Positions 14,571 to 29,050 of a stretch of 64,000 nt of DNA are shown here, piece after piece. The stretch spans positions 1,594,001-1,658,000 of the forward strand of contig JADANN010000370.1 of assembly GCA_018806985.1 (NCBI GenBank). Direction: 5' to 3'. The position numbers and the translations under genes are program-made. This DNA is from Angiostrongylus vasorum (lineage: Eukaryota; Nematoda; Chromadorea; Rhabditida; Metastrongylidae). Every line of letters begins with the position of its first letter. Positions within the stretch are counted from its first letter, which is position 1. The notes under the pieces were generated by a model. It did not search any database and was not told where the DNA came from. It worked only from the letters and a program-made list of their open reading frames with translations.

Positions 14571-14593
14571 CTTTGCAGGATACCGAAAAGAAC
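14571..14593 (+). promoter_or_regulatory. Possible trans-splice acceptor and leader of the GST gene
   Basis: TTCTGTTCAGCTTTGCAG ends at 14578, 15 bp before the start codon. It looks like a nematode 3' splice site with no matching upstream donor needed, as for spliced-leader addition. Inference from position and consensus only. Confidence 0.4.
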
Positions 14594-17921
<3,328 letters not shown>

Positions 17922-17996
17922 TCGATTTTCATCGAGCTAATGAGCTTCAAAGTTGTTTTTCGATGTTTACGTGTTTTGTTTGACTTTAGTATGTCT

Positions 17997-18002
17997 AATA
18001 AA
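17997..18002 (+). terminator. Polyadenylation signal of the GST gene
   Basis: AATAAA 76 bp after the stop codon, in an AT-rich 3' region. Confidence 0.7.
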
Positions 18003-19904
18003 ATTATTGGCTTACATATAGATTGAAGTCGTTGTTTGTGCAGAAATCGTTCTTATATTTTGTTTCAACGTAAGATGTATACATCTAAAAACAAGATTTC
18101 TCTAACGAAATGAAAGCAAGTAAATAGATTAAACTAACATGAGACGAAGCAGTCTATACATATGCCCAGACTTGGTTAGCAAATAAAGCTGGTAATATAG
18201 AAGGAAATTATAGAGAGATGGGAAGAAAAACACTGGAAGTACGTCTTGTGGATCAAGTGAGCGGCGTTGTTTACAGACTGAAGTAATGATGGCCTTTTTT
18301 GGAGGAGAGATTTCGTGAGCGCGGAAGCGAACCAGCGAGCTTGTGTGCGTTGCAGTGTAGGACGTGCGCCACTTTATCTGCTGTTTTACACAAACTTGAG
18401 TATAAAATGTTATTAAAGGAGGAATTTGTCGTAGAAAGATTCGGGCAGATTCATGCACAACAGAGAAAGGGTGCGAGTAGGAAACTATTGTACTGTGTTC
18501 CAGTACTGTTAATGAAAGCAAGCCATGCAGATTTATGTATGCCTAACTAATGAAGGGAGAGTTAATTTCCTACATTTCTGATTTGATTGCTAACGCTTCA
18601 AGCATCTGATGTGCCACTTGCATTTCTCATAGGAAAGCTACCTTTGTGATCGACTTCCAGAAAAGGTCGGGCACTGTCGCTGTCAAGGACATAAAAAAGC
18701 ACAACCAAGTTACATGGAAAAAAAAATAGTGGTGATAATCTATAATATGAAAGGCAAGCAAGCTCCTAGCAATTTTTTCCTACTGAAGAGGAAGAAAACT
18801 TGTAACGTAGGAAAACTTTTTACGAACTACGTCGAATCCCAATGCAGCAATATCTGTCGTCAGTTCTTTAATTTTCTCAAAGAGAATGACGACTGGATGT
18901 TCATTATTCGTCGAAATATTATAGATATTACCACCAAAGTATTAATCTCAACTCAAACGAAGTCGACCATAATTTCACAGGAATCGTGATCAGGGTAAGC
19001 GACAATTTGGAAAACTACACTGCACACGTACATAACGAGAAGCTATGTTCAACGATAATTTCTCGGCTTGATAAGCGTTTTTAGATCCATCATGAGGTCA
19101 GAGATGCTAGGAAATGGGATCAAGCCTCGTAGCATTGTTGGATTGGACATTGCTCTTCATGAAATGCCAGGATCCATACGCGAACCCTTTCTGATCAACA
19201 TTTTGAGACCAGTGGATCAGTGCGTAAGCTTCCAACGAGTATTACAAACGGTGGAATTCTCATCAAGTCTCACTACACGGTGAACAGCCGAGAAATTTGC
19301 ACCGAATTGAAGGATTCATTTCTTCTTTGTCAGTGGAAAAAACCTTATCTAATGATAATGAAGATACTGATTTTGTAATTGTTTAGTTGTAAAGTAGGAT
19401 GAGCTACATTAAAGGTTCTGTGTAGCAGTATCCAACCTCATCAACGGTGCTAACAGCCAGCAGTTGATGAAGATGTCCACATTCCGTCTTTATATTTTTT
19501 TAAAAATAAAATTTAATTATGTCACTCGTTGGGGGGCTTTTTCTTAGCACGCTGAAACACTGAAAATCAAGTAAGCAGGTGCTTACTATGTTACCAAATT
19601 TGAAGCCGTGGAGGTCCAGTCATTATAGTCAAACATTCTTCGTACCATCATCATTAAAGATTATCTGTTTGCTGTATTTGCAATGTCATACCCAGAACGA
19701 TTATCTATGAGGATCATCTCAATCGACCTCTATTCGTACGCAGTATGGCTATCTAAGGGAATAATCTCAACCCACTCCCTTGATTACGCATTATGGTAGC
19801 CTAGGGAAATTCGGTTCTAACGCTCTATTTTCTACTAGCAGATCTGATATGTCACCTCACTCACAAAGTGTTGTAAGTTTCTTCTGTTTTCACTGAACTG
19901 TAGT
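18003..19904. other. Unassigned DNA
   Basis: No repeat match or convincing exon. Short open frames at 18.3-18.5, 18.7-19.0 and 19.1-19.3 kb have no flanking splice pattern or family motif. Confidence 0.45.
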
Positions 19905-20170
19905 CCGAATCAGGTGAGGCATAGAACAGTGATTAAGTCTGTCTTGCAATACACATATGATCGTTGGACTGACTTCGAGAGCTGGCTAATCAGGCTCTTC
20001 ATTCCTTAGAGGTCGGCAATCGACACCAGGCTGAGAGGATAAAAACATGGACTTAACACATCAGTAGACGCTTACAAGTATTTACGAAAAATTCGTTTAG
20101 ATCACCTTTACTATGCTACGTAGGGAGTCGAAGGCATGGTTGTTTCCCTAACGGTTAGGTCAGTACTGTT
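19905..20170 (+). repeat. Family A SINE, old diverged copy
   Basis: Family order is kept in pieces: CAGTGATTAAG, TCATTCCTTAGAGGTCGGCA, GAGGATAAAAAC, ATCAGTAG, TCGAAGGCATGG. Heavily substituted. Confidence 0.5.
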
Positions 20171-20695
20171 CCCTTAGTCTCGTGCTTGAATTCGATCCAC
20201 AGATCATGATTTCCGTCGTTTATGATGCAGTTCATGAAAAAGGTTGGTTAAAAAGCTGAACAGCAGGTGAACTCTAGGCATTGCGAACAAGTTGTATAGT
20301 GTAGGTAGGATATTTCTCTCTGTATATTAACTGTTTTTGACGTTGTTGGTATGCACAGCTTTTCGTATTGCCTTGATATAACCAATAATGCTCCAGTTAT
20401 TGTTATTGTACTTAAGATGATCTGTGTTGAACCATATGGAGATTGTGGTCAAGTGAATGTCATCTGCGAACATTCTCAGATTTTCGCTGACTCTTCACAA
20501 GTCGCTGATCTTCATCGGATGACAAACCTAACATTGTTGAGATTCATCAAGGTTAAGAGACACATCGTCTATTGGCATGTTATCTACTCGATTAGGTTAC
20601 GTTTGAGCAGTAGCTAACTTATCTTTGACGGATGCCATATATGACTTTCACTAAACGATGCAGCAAATATTTTTCTTCAGATACTGCAACTGTAG
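20171..20695. other. Unassigned DNA
   Basis: An 88-codon open frame at 20351-20617 has no recognisable domain or splice context. Nothing else seen. Confidence 0.4.
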
Positions 20696-20762
20696 GGCGC
20701 GCATGGCGCATTGGTTGGAGGCGCCACTGCGACTCACACGTGGAATCGATCTCTGCGTCCAC
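20696..20762 (+). repeat. Family A SINE head only
   Basis: GGGCGCGCATGGCGCATTGG to GGAATCGATCTCTGCGTCCA: the tRNA-like head without the body. It shows that the head is a separable module or that this copy was cut off at its 3' side. Confidence 0.75.
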
Positions 20763-21302
20763 AAGGGTATGCGCCTTTGATGATGACCTGAGTACGTTCT
20801 AGCATGACTATATCGGGATTCCAAAGAAAACATGCCTCATCTGGTATGCAGTAAGGAGATGGTGCATATTTTCATCAAATCTGCACTCGTACTTAAGTCA
20901 CATCACCTTCTTGTACGAATGTCAGTGGTAAGGCAGCGAAAGCAATGTAAGAAAAGAAATTCGGGCACTGGCCCAGTATGTGAAAAAAGGGTAATCGAAC
21001 TAAGGATATCTGTGTTCGCTGCAGCAAGAAACAATGTCAAGTGTTTTTTTACAGGGACAAAGATTATTCTGTTCCATCGCTGACCAATGTGAACTCTGAC
21101 TGTGACGTTTATTTCTTTTCCAGATAGTAGTTTTATACGATTTTTTCAGATTTATTGCAGGATAAGGTTGACTCTTGTAAACATACGAAGAAGTGGGTTA
21201 TTTGCAGCCGAGTTATGAAAGATTTCTTGAGACATTCGCTTGCCTTCCTGTAAATCCACGAAAAATATTTGTTGTAGTTCAATTGCACACTACGAATACC
21301 GT

Positions 21303-21575
21303 AAATGGGGGCGCAGGCAGGGGAGTTGTATAACTTCCAATACGCCCCTTTGTTGTTGGTTCGATCTTGCGCCTGGAGTTAACCAAATCGTAAGTGCCTC
21401 TGGGTCAACATTTGGTACTAGACTTGCTTGTGAAGATCAAAACATTGACTCGACATATTGAAGAGCTCCCGAAAGTCACTATATAGGCCAAAAAATGCAT
21501 TCAGCTATCTGCATGGTGCTACGGGTGGAGCTGAATGTGTCATACATCCCAAACGGAAATATCTACCTCTAATCC
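21303..21575 (+). repeat. SINE-related diverged repeat
   Basis: GGTTCGATCTTGCGCC resembles the family B-box region, then TTTGGTACTAGACTTGCTTG, GACTCGACATATTGAAG, AAAATGCATTCAGCTA and GAATGTGTCATACATCC follow in family A order. Confidence 0.5.
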
Positions 21576-22503
21576 TTATGAATAGATCAGAGCTGGCTCA
21601 TTATGATTTTTAATATCACTGAGTAATCAGTCAGTAAGCAGGTTAATGTGAGGAACAGAGCAAGGTCTCCGATGTTGGTCTGCCCAGAAACGAACGATAA
21701 GCATGGTGATCAGCACATTCCAGAAGGTAACCTCAGTTCACCGCCAAATATCGTGGATATGAACTGAATTGGAATGAAAAGAAAGATCAATGAACGTCAC
21801 CTACAAGCTCGTTTTTTGGTTGAATGTACTCAGGAATTTTCAGATTTTCCACGACAAGTTTTATACGTTTACGAGAATATTCCACAGGATCAAGAGGCCA
21901 ATCATCAGATGAGGTTATGTAAATCTGAAAGGGACACAACTAGACTGCAAAAATCCTTTAAGTCTGTTAATTTGCAGATCTACTTCTAAATAAACCTTTC
22001 TTCAGAAAAGTAACAACAGAAGTACGACATTTTGCTCACCGATTTTAATCGTATCTACCGAAAAAATAGTAATAGAGAGAGATCGTCATTTGGGAACAAT
22101 ATCCCACTACTATCGTACAGCGATCTCACTTACCGTAACCGTTACATGTTCCCCGGCCTTTAAAATTCCATGAGATTGTGAGAGTCGCATCAATTTTTCC
22201 TGGTAAGAAAAGACTCGTAGTGATTATGTGGTTATACTTCAGTGGTGTACATATTCCATATTGTTTTCGCCACGGCAGTACCGTATAAGGCATGAAAAGT
22301 ACAGATATTACTTCAAGCTCTGATTGGTGAAGATGTGGATCTTATTGTTCAGCGTGAGTTCCATCTAGCAACAACCTAAGATACTATTGCATTTGGCTTT
22401 CTAGTACCAATAAGCAGCACGGTGTAGCAGTTTCTGTCTTAAGAATCATTCGAAAAGGCAGATAGAATGTTGAGATTTTTTTTAACCAATGCGACTGAGA
22501 AAA
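21576..22503. other. Unassigned DNA
   Basis: No exon or repeat recognised. Confidence 0.4.
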
Positions 22504-22795
22504 GGGCGCGTGTGGAGCAGTGGTTGGAGGCGCCACTGCGACACACACGTGGAATCCATGCCCGCGCCCATGGCTCACCAAGCCTCTCATCTCTCCGGGG
22601 TCGGCAAATTGGTACCAGACTTGTCTGGGAGGATAACAGCACTGGCTCGATACATCGGTAGGCCACCGCGTGTCAATGTAGAGCCCAGATATGCATTCAA
22701 TCACCTCCACATGGTGCTTAATGAAGTCGAATGCATGGCGCATCCCTCAGGGATTAATCAACCCCGAGAGCTTTATCCTTTATCCTTTTAATGAG
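22504..22795 (+). repeat. Family A SINE, best-preserved copy
   Basis: The 7-base 5' strand GGGCGCG and CGCGCCC about 65 bp later can pair like a tRNA acceptor stem. Box A-like TGGAGCAGTGG and box B-like GGAATCCATGCCC are intact in spacing. The body is complete and the tail is TTTATCCTTTATCCTTTTAA. Confidence 0.93.
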
Positions 22796-24271
22796 ATTGA
22801 AAATATGCTCACCTTTGCTTTCACACACCATGCCACTGGAAAAGAATCCGTGTTAGTGATGGTGAATTCACCAATGCATGGTTGTTTATACGAATCGGAT
22901 GATAAGAAGACCAACCACCTGTAGTAATATCTAGAATACTGAAACACTCCCACTTTACTGGAAGCGGCGCATTTGCTTGGGCGGAGTCAGTGCTGATAAA
23001 CCCATTGAGAAGCTTTTATCAACTTAACTTGGCTCACACTGTAATACGTCGTCAGGTGTATCGCCTGTAAGACGATTCTTCAGAAGATCCTCATAGGTTT
23101 CGAGTATGTTAGGCTGATTTGGCGGAAGCGGCGCGGATAGATCATTGGTTGATTTTAGTGCCAGCATTAAAATCTTCTGTAAAGCAGTGATGCTTTTCTT
23201 AAGGAAAAATGCAACAGAATGCGGTGCCAAGCTATGCTGTCGTTGTACAGAGACCTTGATAGATAGAATAGAGCGATTGCAGCTTGTACTATTTTTGCAA
23301 CAATTGCTCGTTTCGCCCACCTATGGTTACGTTCCCAATCAAAGAGCTGTTAGAGAAGGTAGATCTTGCTAACAGAGAAGTACTAGATGTTCTGGATTCG
23401 TGGTGAGCTTATCATGAAGTACCACTAGCAAATAAAGAAGCGGAAGCCGTGATGTATAACAGTAAGCGTACTCTCCATTACGTATCTTCTCAGTTCACAG
23501 CATTGCTCAGTTGGTTTGCATCTTTCTTATTATATACATAATCTGACAAGAACATTGCTCGTATCCCAGCACTTCCTTCGTTCACTCAGTCTTCTAGCAT
23601 CTGTCAACGGTTTCCTAATTTGCATATGTATATTCGGATACTACTTGAGGATTTGATCTTTTCATGGACAACCTTAAGTACTGCTTGATTGGATACTCTG
23701 TGGATTCCTGTAATAGCTGTGCTGGGGAATTAACAGGTCTTTACCAAAAGCAGTCGTTTTTTTTTCCAATTTTTCTCCATTGAAACAACTTACTAAGTCC
23801 AGAAAAACAAAGGGTCTCTTTGCATGTAACACCTACCGGCTCGGAGCGTTAGAGCTTTAGAAATAAGTTGTTGAATAAAAATGAAATGGGTTATCATAAT
23901 ATGAGTTACAGTAATAGGCAGGTCTACCCTAAGACGGATCCCAATGAAGCATCCGTGGTCCTCTTGCTGCCAGTAACAGTTGCCTTAAAAAGTGGTATCA
24001 TTATAAAATATGGTGTCCCCTCGCTTTCTTTGGGCCGGCTCACCACATTGAGAAGCTTTCTGAACAACGGAGCGGATGGTGTTTACCAATGTCTGCTCGA
24101 ACAACTAGATTATTACTGCCAGAGCTAGTGATAATGCAGTTGGTTTGTACATGCACCTGATCGTGTTCGCTTGCTATTTCTTGTGAAACACTGCCAGAAG
24201 CTGACCTTAGTGCCCTTGGACGTTGGATTAGTTCCTTTCCAATATACTAGATGGATATTGACCAAAACCAT

Positions 24272-24272
<1 letters not shown>
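22796..24272. other. Unassigned DNA
   Basis: Short open frames only (for example 23868-24128), with no domain, exon pattern or repeat match. Confidence 0.4.

Positions 24273-24303
<31 letters not shown>
24273..24303. repeat. Short (TA)n microsatellite
   Basis: About 31 bp of pure TA. Confidence 0.95.
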
Positions 24304-24307
<4 letters not shown>

Positions 24308-25541
24308 GCGAATGAAAATAGAGATAGGGTGCACACGAAAATTACAAAAACTGTAGGTGAAGAACAGGCAAAGACTGAAAGTCACATTCACCGGCACGCT
24401 TTGCCACGTAGGGTTAATTTGAGGTCAACAGCTCACCGACACAAAGACCTTGATCAGTTATGAACCAAGATTTCATTAAAACCTTGTAAATTAACAGTGG
24501 TTAGCCGTTAATTTTGTCACGAAGAATGTAAATAGCGGCAAAAAGATGGGGCCATCATCCAGAATTCCGCTTGTAGCGATGACTGAGATATATCTCTAAC
24601 AGTCATCATTTGCTATTTTTCAGATTACCTTTGTCGTTTAAAGATGAACTACCCCAATAAGAGCTTTTCTTCAAGGATTTGATCATAACGCCACAGAAAT
24701 TTTTATGTAGTGGAAACAACCCGCACTTATTCAGTGCTTCCTAAACAATGCAATGACGTGTGCTCATGAAAGCAAGTACCAATCATTTTCTTCCCATGTG
24801 TAGTAAAGAGTTCGGTGCAGAGAGGAGCGGTTCAGAGTGTGTAGATGAGTTATCCACGCAGGCCTTTTAGATGTTGTATTGATCGACCAGCCTCAAATTG
24901 TACAATTAAACCGTTTATATCCATAAATACAACATTAATAACATTACAATAACGATAGAAAAGTATCGGCATAAGAATCACGCAAGTTAAAGTTATGAGG
25001 TGCTATGGCTAATAGTGAAGTGAGGCTAATAATGAGATAATGCCATTGGGACATTATTACATCATTAATGCAATAGTAATAGCAATAATGACAAAATGAA
25101 AATAGCCATGGGCGATGCCGCGCTCGCACTATCAGCGGCCGGCGCGGCGGCTGGAAGAGACAGTATGCTGGGGAGGATAGGGATGTGGACGGGCCGTATA
25201 TTCCACTGAGCTAAGGATCAACATTATAGCGGTGAGGTGCACTTTAGTATGATCGATGAGGACAGTAAATTACATAAGAATTGATGGTGCTATGGACAAG
25301 GACTGATGAGTCATCTACCGAACACAGTCAGGCGGCTGGTCGTGGGTCGAGCTATGTCTGCATCGTGAAGTTTGAGCATTGATGAGTGTCACCATTACCT
25401 AAGAGATATCATGGGCCAGAAAGATAGCAACTGAGAACTGATGAGCCAACTATTCGACTTAACAGATACACAGCATAAGTTGGCCGGTCTGCGGCGTTGT
25501 ACGCATGCTGTAATTGTGGGAAGAGTGCTACTTGCCACCAA
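24304..25541. other. Unassigned DNA before the palindrome
   Basis: No exon or repeat seen. A GC-rich patch at 25125-25200 (GGCCGGCGCGGCGGC) stands out from the AT-rich surroundings. Confidence 0.4.
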
Positions 25542-27395
25542 TGGCGTTGCAAGCAGAATACATTTGGAAACACCCGCCGCTGCTGACAGCGCACAGTAGA
25601 CTAGCTAAGAAACGAAATCTATGAATCTGCGGATGACTAGGATGACTGTGAATGACTGAGGATGACTAAGAATGGCTGAGAATGACTGAGGGCGATTGAG
25701 GATAGCTGAGGATGATGTTGTAAGAATCGATTTATCCGCACTACAGATTGGGGGGCGAGGCGAGGTGATGGAATGTCTCCGTCGTCGATGGCACATGGCC
25801 TACATGGGCCGCGGAAGCCGTGTGCGTATGCAGCCGCGGCTGATCAGGATCGTTGATCCTAGACTGCATTAGACTCTACCTAACGGCCTGAAACATCAAA
25901 CGTTATTGGACTCGTTGTTCCACATGGCAATAGTAAACCGTTCTACTGCTATGCCTCCACCGTCGGATAAGCTATCGCTGTTGTACGATCCAAATCAACT
26001 GTCTGAAACACTGAATGCAATTGATAGGGTTGACCAAAAAGGTTACATTGCGGCATGTGGCGTGCGGCTGCGAGACGACGTCAAATACTATTGTTTAGAT
26101 AGACGGAGAACTTTTTCAAGAGGGAAGTTCTCTATACCATGCTGCCTGTGAGTAAGCGTTCAAAAAACCCTACAAACCAATTCAGCTGCCAAAAAATGTA
26201 GTTTTGAAGAATTAGTCTGCCGTTGGCACAGCGATTGCCCACTCAAACAATTCTTTTTAGAAGAAGGAAACTTTACTTTGTACAAGTTGTATTTAGTAGC
26301 CGATACATTTTACCGAATTTGCTCAGAAAGCGAAAAAATCTCATACATTTGAGGTGTTACCGTATCCCCGACGTCAACTCATGTTCAGCTTATTTCGCTT
26401 CAAGCAAAGAAACGAACAGAGAGAGCTACAGAGAGACAACAGAGACAAAAACCGCAGCAGCCTCATGTTGTACTCATTCTATGTATGCGATCCGTTGATC
26501 CTCATAGGTTCTTTCGGCAATAGCAGATAAATGAATTCTAAAACTAAATTAATGTCTAACTTCAAGGTTTCCAAACGCTTTTGCACTATTCCTGTGCTGG
26601 TTCTGAATCTGCTCAATTTATGCTCCTGTTCTAAATGCAGTAGAAGTGACTGTCATGATACCAAACAACTGAACTGTGTTGACGAACGATGCAAACGAAT
26701 GGCACAGTGTATCTTTAAAGCTGCAAGAGCACAAGTATTAAAACGAATGATGGTAGTGACGAAGCAGGAGCCGGATTTGGTGAAGAGGAACAATTATAGT
26801 TATAGAAGCATGAACATCATGATATGCTTGAAAAACATATGTTTTAATTTGCAATTGTGTTGAAAGTCTACATAGAAGTTGGAACGTGTTCTTAGCGAAC
26901 CCTCTGAGTGTCACATTCTGCTGCTTTGCTGGAAAAGAGATGTTGAAACGGTTTTGTTTTGTACTTCCTTTATAGTTTATCGTACTACGATAACAATGAG
27001 GGACTTCCGACATCAATACTGAATAAGGATTTCACGGAAGTCATTTCGCTTCTCTTAGAATGCTACACACTGTCTTGTTGTTTTGATCATCGTCTCTTCG
27101 ATGAAGAAATAAGTAATACATGCTCCACTCACACTTCTGCCCATTTCTATTATTTGTGCCACAGTCTACTGAAGTTAATCATTGGCTTCATGGTTGCTGG
27201 TGCGTTAAAAAAAAGTCTCCACAACTTTCTGTTCATCACATATGACACCAGTGTTACAATTCGTTACACACACAGTTCATTCCGATGCTGCGCCGCGAGT
27301 AACCAAGCCTTCCATACCTTCCTGATCACCTACATCACCTGTAGTCCCGTTGATCGTCGAATGACTCGAGCGGGTGCCAGTGAACCTTCCATTTT
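25542..27395. repeat. Left arm of a 5.4-kb inverted repeat
   Basis: 1,854 bp that match 29051-30901 in reverse complement with only a handful of differences. Seen differences: one substitution near 25597, CTATACC versus CTATGCC near 26135, and one-base length changes in T, A and C runs near 26115, 26166, 26335 and 26450. The outer edge is TGGCGTTGCAAG and the inner edge is CTTCCATTTT inside RTE sequence. The arm holds a string of 12-13 bp GGATGACTGAGA-like repeats (25630-25716) and short open frames of unknown origin. Confidence 0.95.
25906..26870 (+). pseudogene. Unknown coding-like region in the left palindrome arm
   Basis: A chain of open frames: one containing PPPSDKLSLLYDPNQLSETL and DQKGYIAACGVRLRDDVKYY, then a stretch around YKLYLVADTFYRICSES, then one with CSCSKCSRSDCHDTK and CVDERCKRMAQC. 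It looks like an eroded protein gene or retroelement piece, with frame breaks at homopolymers. In the opposite arm (30165-29947) the middle frame is open longer because its A run is one base shorter. I do not recognise the family. Confidence 0.4.
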
Positions 27396-29050
27396 CCCCT
27401 GTCGCGTGCAAGAGTAGCCCAGTTGGTTCTGCTCGCTCTACGGACTCGTCGAGCATCATATCTTTCTTCGAGGCTCTTTGTGAAGAACTCTGACCATCGG
27501 GTCGGTGCTCTTCCTGCAATACGTTTAACATCCCGAGGAATCCAGTCACTAACGGCTCTTGTCCATCGGTTGTCATTCATACGCATTACGTGTCCGGCCC
27601 ACCTCATCTTCGGTTCTTTGGCGTACAGAACGGCATCTTTGATTTTTGATCGTTGACGCAGGTCGGAGCTTCGGATCCCATCTCTTACTTGTGTGAAACG
27701 GGATACTCCTAGCACCGTCCCTTTCGACTACGCGCCCGATAACGCTTAGTGATCTTTCATGCTGCTTACGCAGCGACCAGGTCTCTGATGCATACGTCAC
27801 GGCAGGAAGTACTGTTGAATCGAAGAGGTGCGCACGGAGTCGGGTGTTCTTTGTTCTCCTCATTACTTCCTCGGTGCTCTTGAAAGCTTTCCAAGCCGCT
27901 CGTTTCCTTCTGCTCAGCTCTGGGCTAAGTCGCCCATCGTACTGATTTCCCAATCTAGATAGATATAACTGGACCATTCTGAGGTATTCGTTCCGTTGAG
28001 CGTGAATGAGGCATACGAAACCAATCCGTTCCTCATAAACATCGTTTTTGTGAGATTTAGTCGAACACCAATCTTTCCTCAGGCTTTATCAAAGTCGGCA
28101 AGCATACGTTCCGCTTGGCTAATGTTTGGTGTTATAAGGACGATGTCATCAGCAAAGCGAAGATGGTGTAACTGCCGACCATCGATTTTCACTCCCATAT
28201 TATCCTATTCCAATGTTCGCACGACGCTCTGAAGGGTAACGGTAAATAATTTTGGCGAGATTGTATCGCCCCCCCTAACTCCCCTTTTTGACGACAATGT
28301 TAATATCGTTGTAGATTGGTGAAATCTTGGTTGTGAAATTTTTGTACACCTCACGAAGAATCTTTAGGTACTCAGTAGGGATTCCTTGACTATCAAGGGC
28401 TTCCATGACTGCATATATCTCATTTGAATCAAAGGCCTTCTGTAAACCGATGAAAGTGAGACAAAGCGGTCTTCTGTACTCTCGCGATACTTCAATGAGC
28501 ATTGTTTTCGTGTGGATGTGGTCCACCGTACTAAATCCTTTACGAAACCCTGATTGCTCACATGGCTGTCCTTCGTCCAGTGTCTTGTCAATCCTGTTTA
28601 GGATGATTCGAGTGAAATGTTTGTAGACAACAGAAAATAAGCAGATTGGGCGACAGTTGCCGATATCATGTAGGTCACCCTTCTTGGACAATAGCGCGGT
28701 CTTGCTGGTTTTCCACTGAGTAGGGACCTTGCATTCAGACAGGTAACGTGTGAAGGGCCCAGCCAATGTGTTTACGAGGACTGGCGGATGGTTCTTCAGG
28801 TGTTCTGGTCTTATCCTGTCCGGACATGGCGCTGTTCGATTTTTTCATCGACGAAATGGCATGTCGGATTTCGGAAGGAGAACCTTTGGTACAACATATC
28901 CATCCTCCTTTATTTCATATGACGGAAGGTGGACGTGGCTATCGAAGAGATCTGAGTAGTATTCGTGAATGATTTTCTCCATTGCACTTCTGGAGGCTGT
29001 AACTCTTCCGTCTAGGCGTCGGAGTGCAATCATCTTGGTCTTGTAGCGAA
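27335..29050 (-). mobile_element. RTE-type non-LTR retrotransposon, 5'-truncated and frameshifted
   Basis: Minus-strand reverse transcriptase pieces in order. 29050-28845: KTKMIALRRLDGRVTASRSA. 28766-28275: KVPTQWKTSKTALLSKKGDL, NCRPICLFSVVYKHFTRIIL, SGFRKGFSTVDHI and a QKAFDS block. Then LRFADDIVLI (28162-28131), the catalytic Asp pair. The C-terminal region runs 27977-27335, with HLFDSTVLPAVTYASETWSL, KMRWAGHVMRMNDNRWT, DVKRIAGRAPTRW and a stop after DDQRDYR. This is the RTE clade layout (RT then a short C-terminal tail). The 5' endonuclease is absent. At least two frame changes and an in-frame stop make it inactive. It forms the spacer of the inverted repeat: its last 60 bp belong to the left arm, and an inverted copy of those 60 bp abuts its 5' break at 29050. 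Confidence 0.92.

Noticed and set aside
22504..22575. Functional tRNA gene.
   Set aside because: The head has box-like segments and an acceptor-like stem but continues into the SINE body, is multi-copy and lacks a clear anticodon arm.
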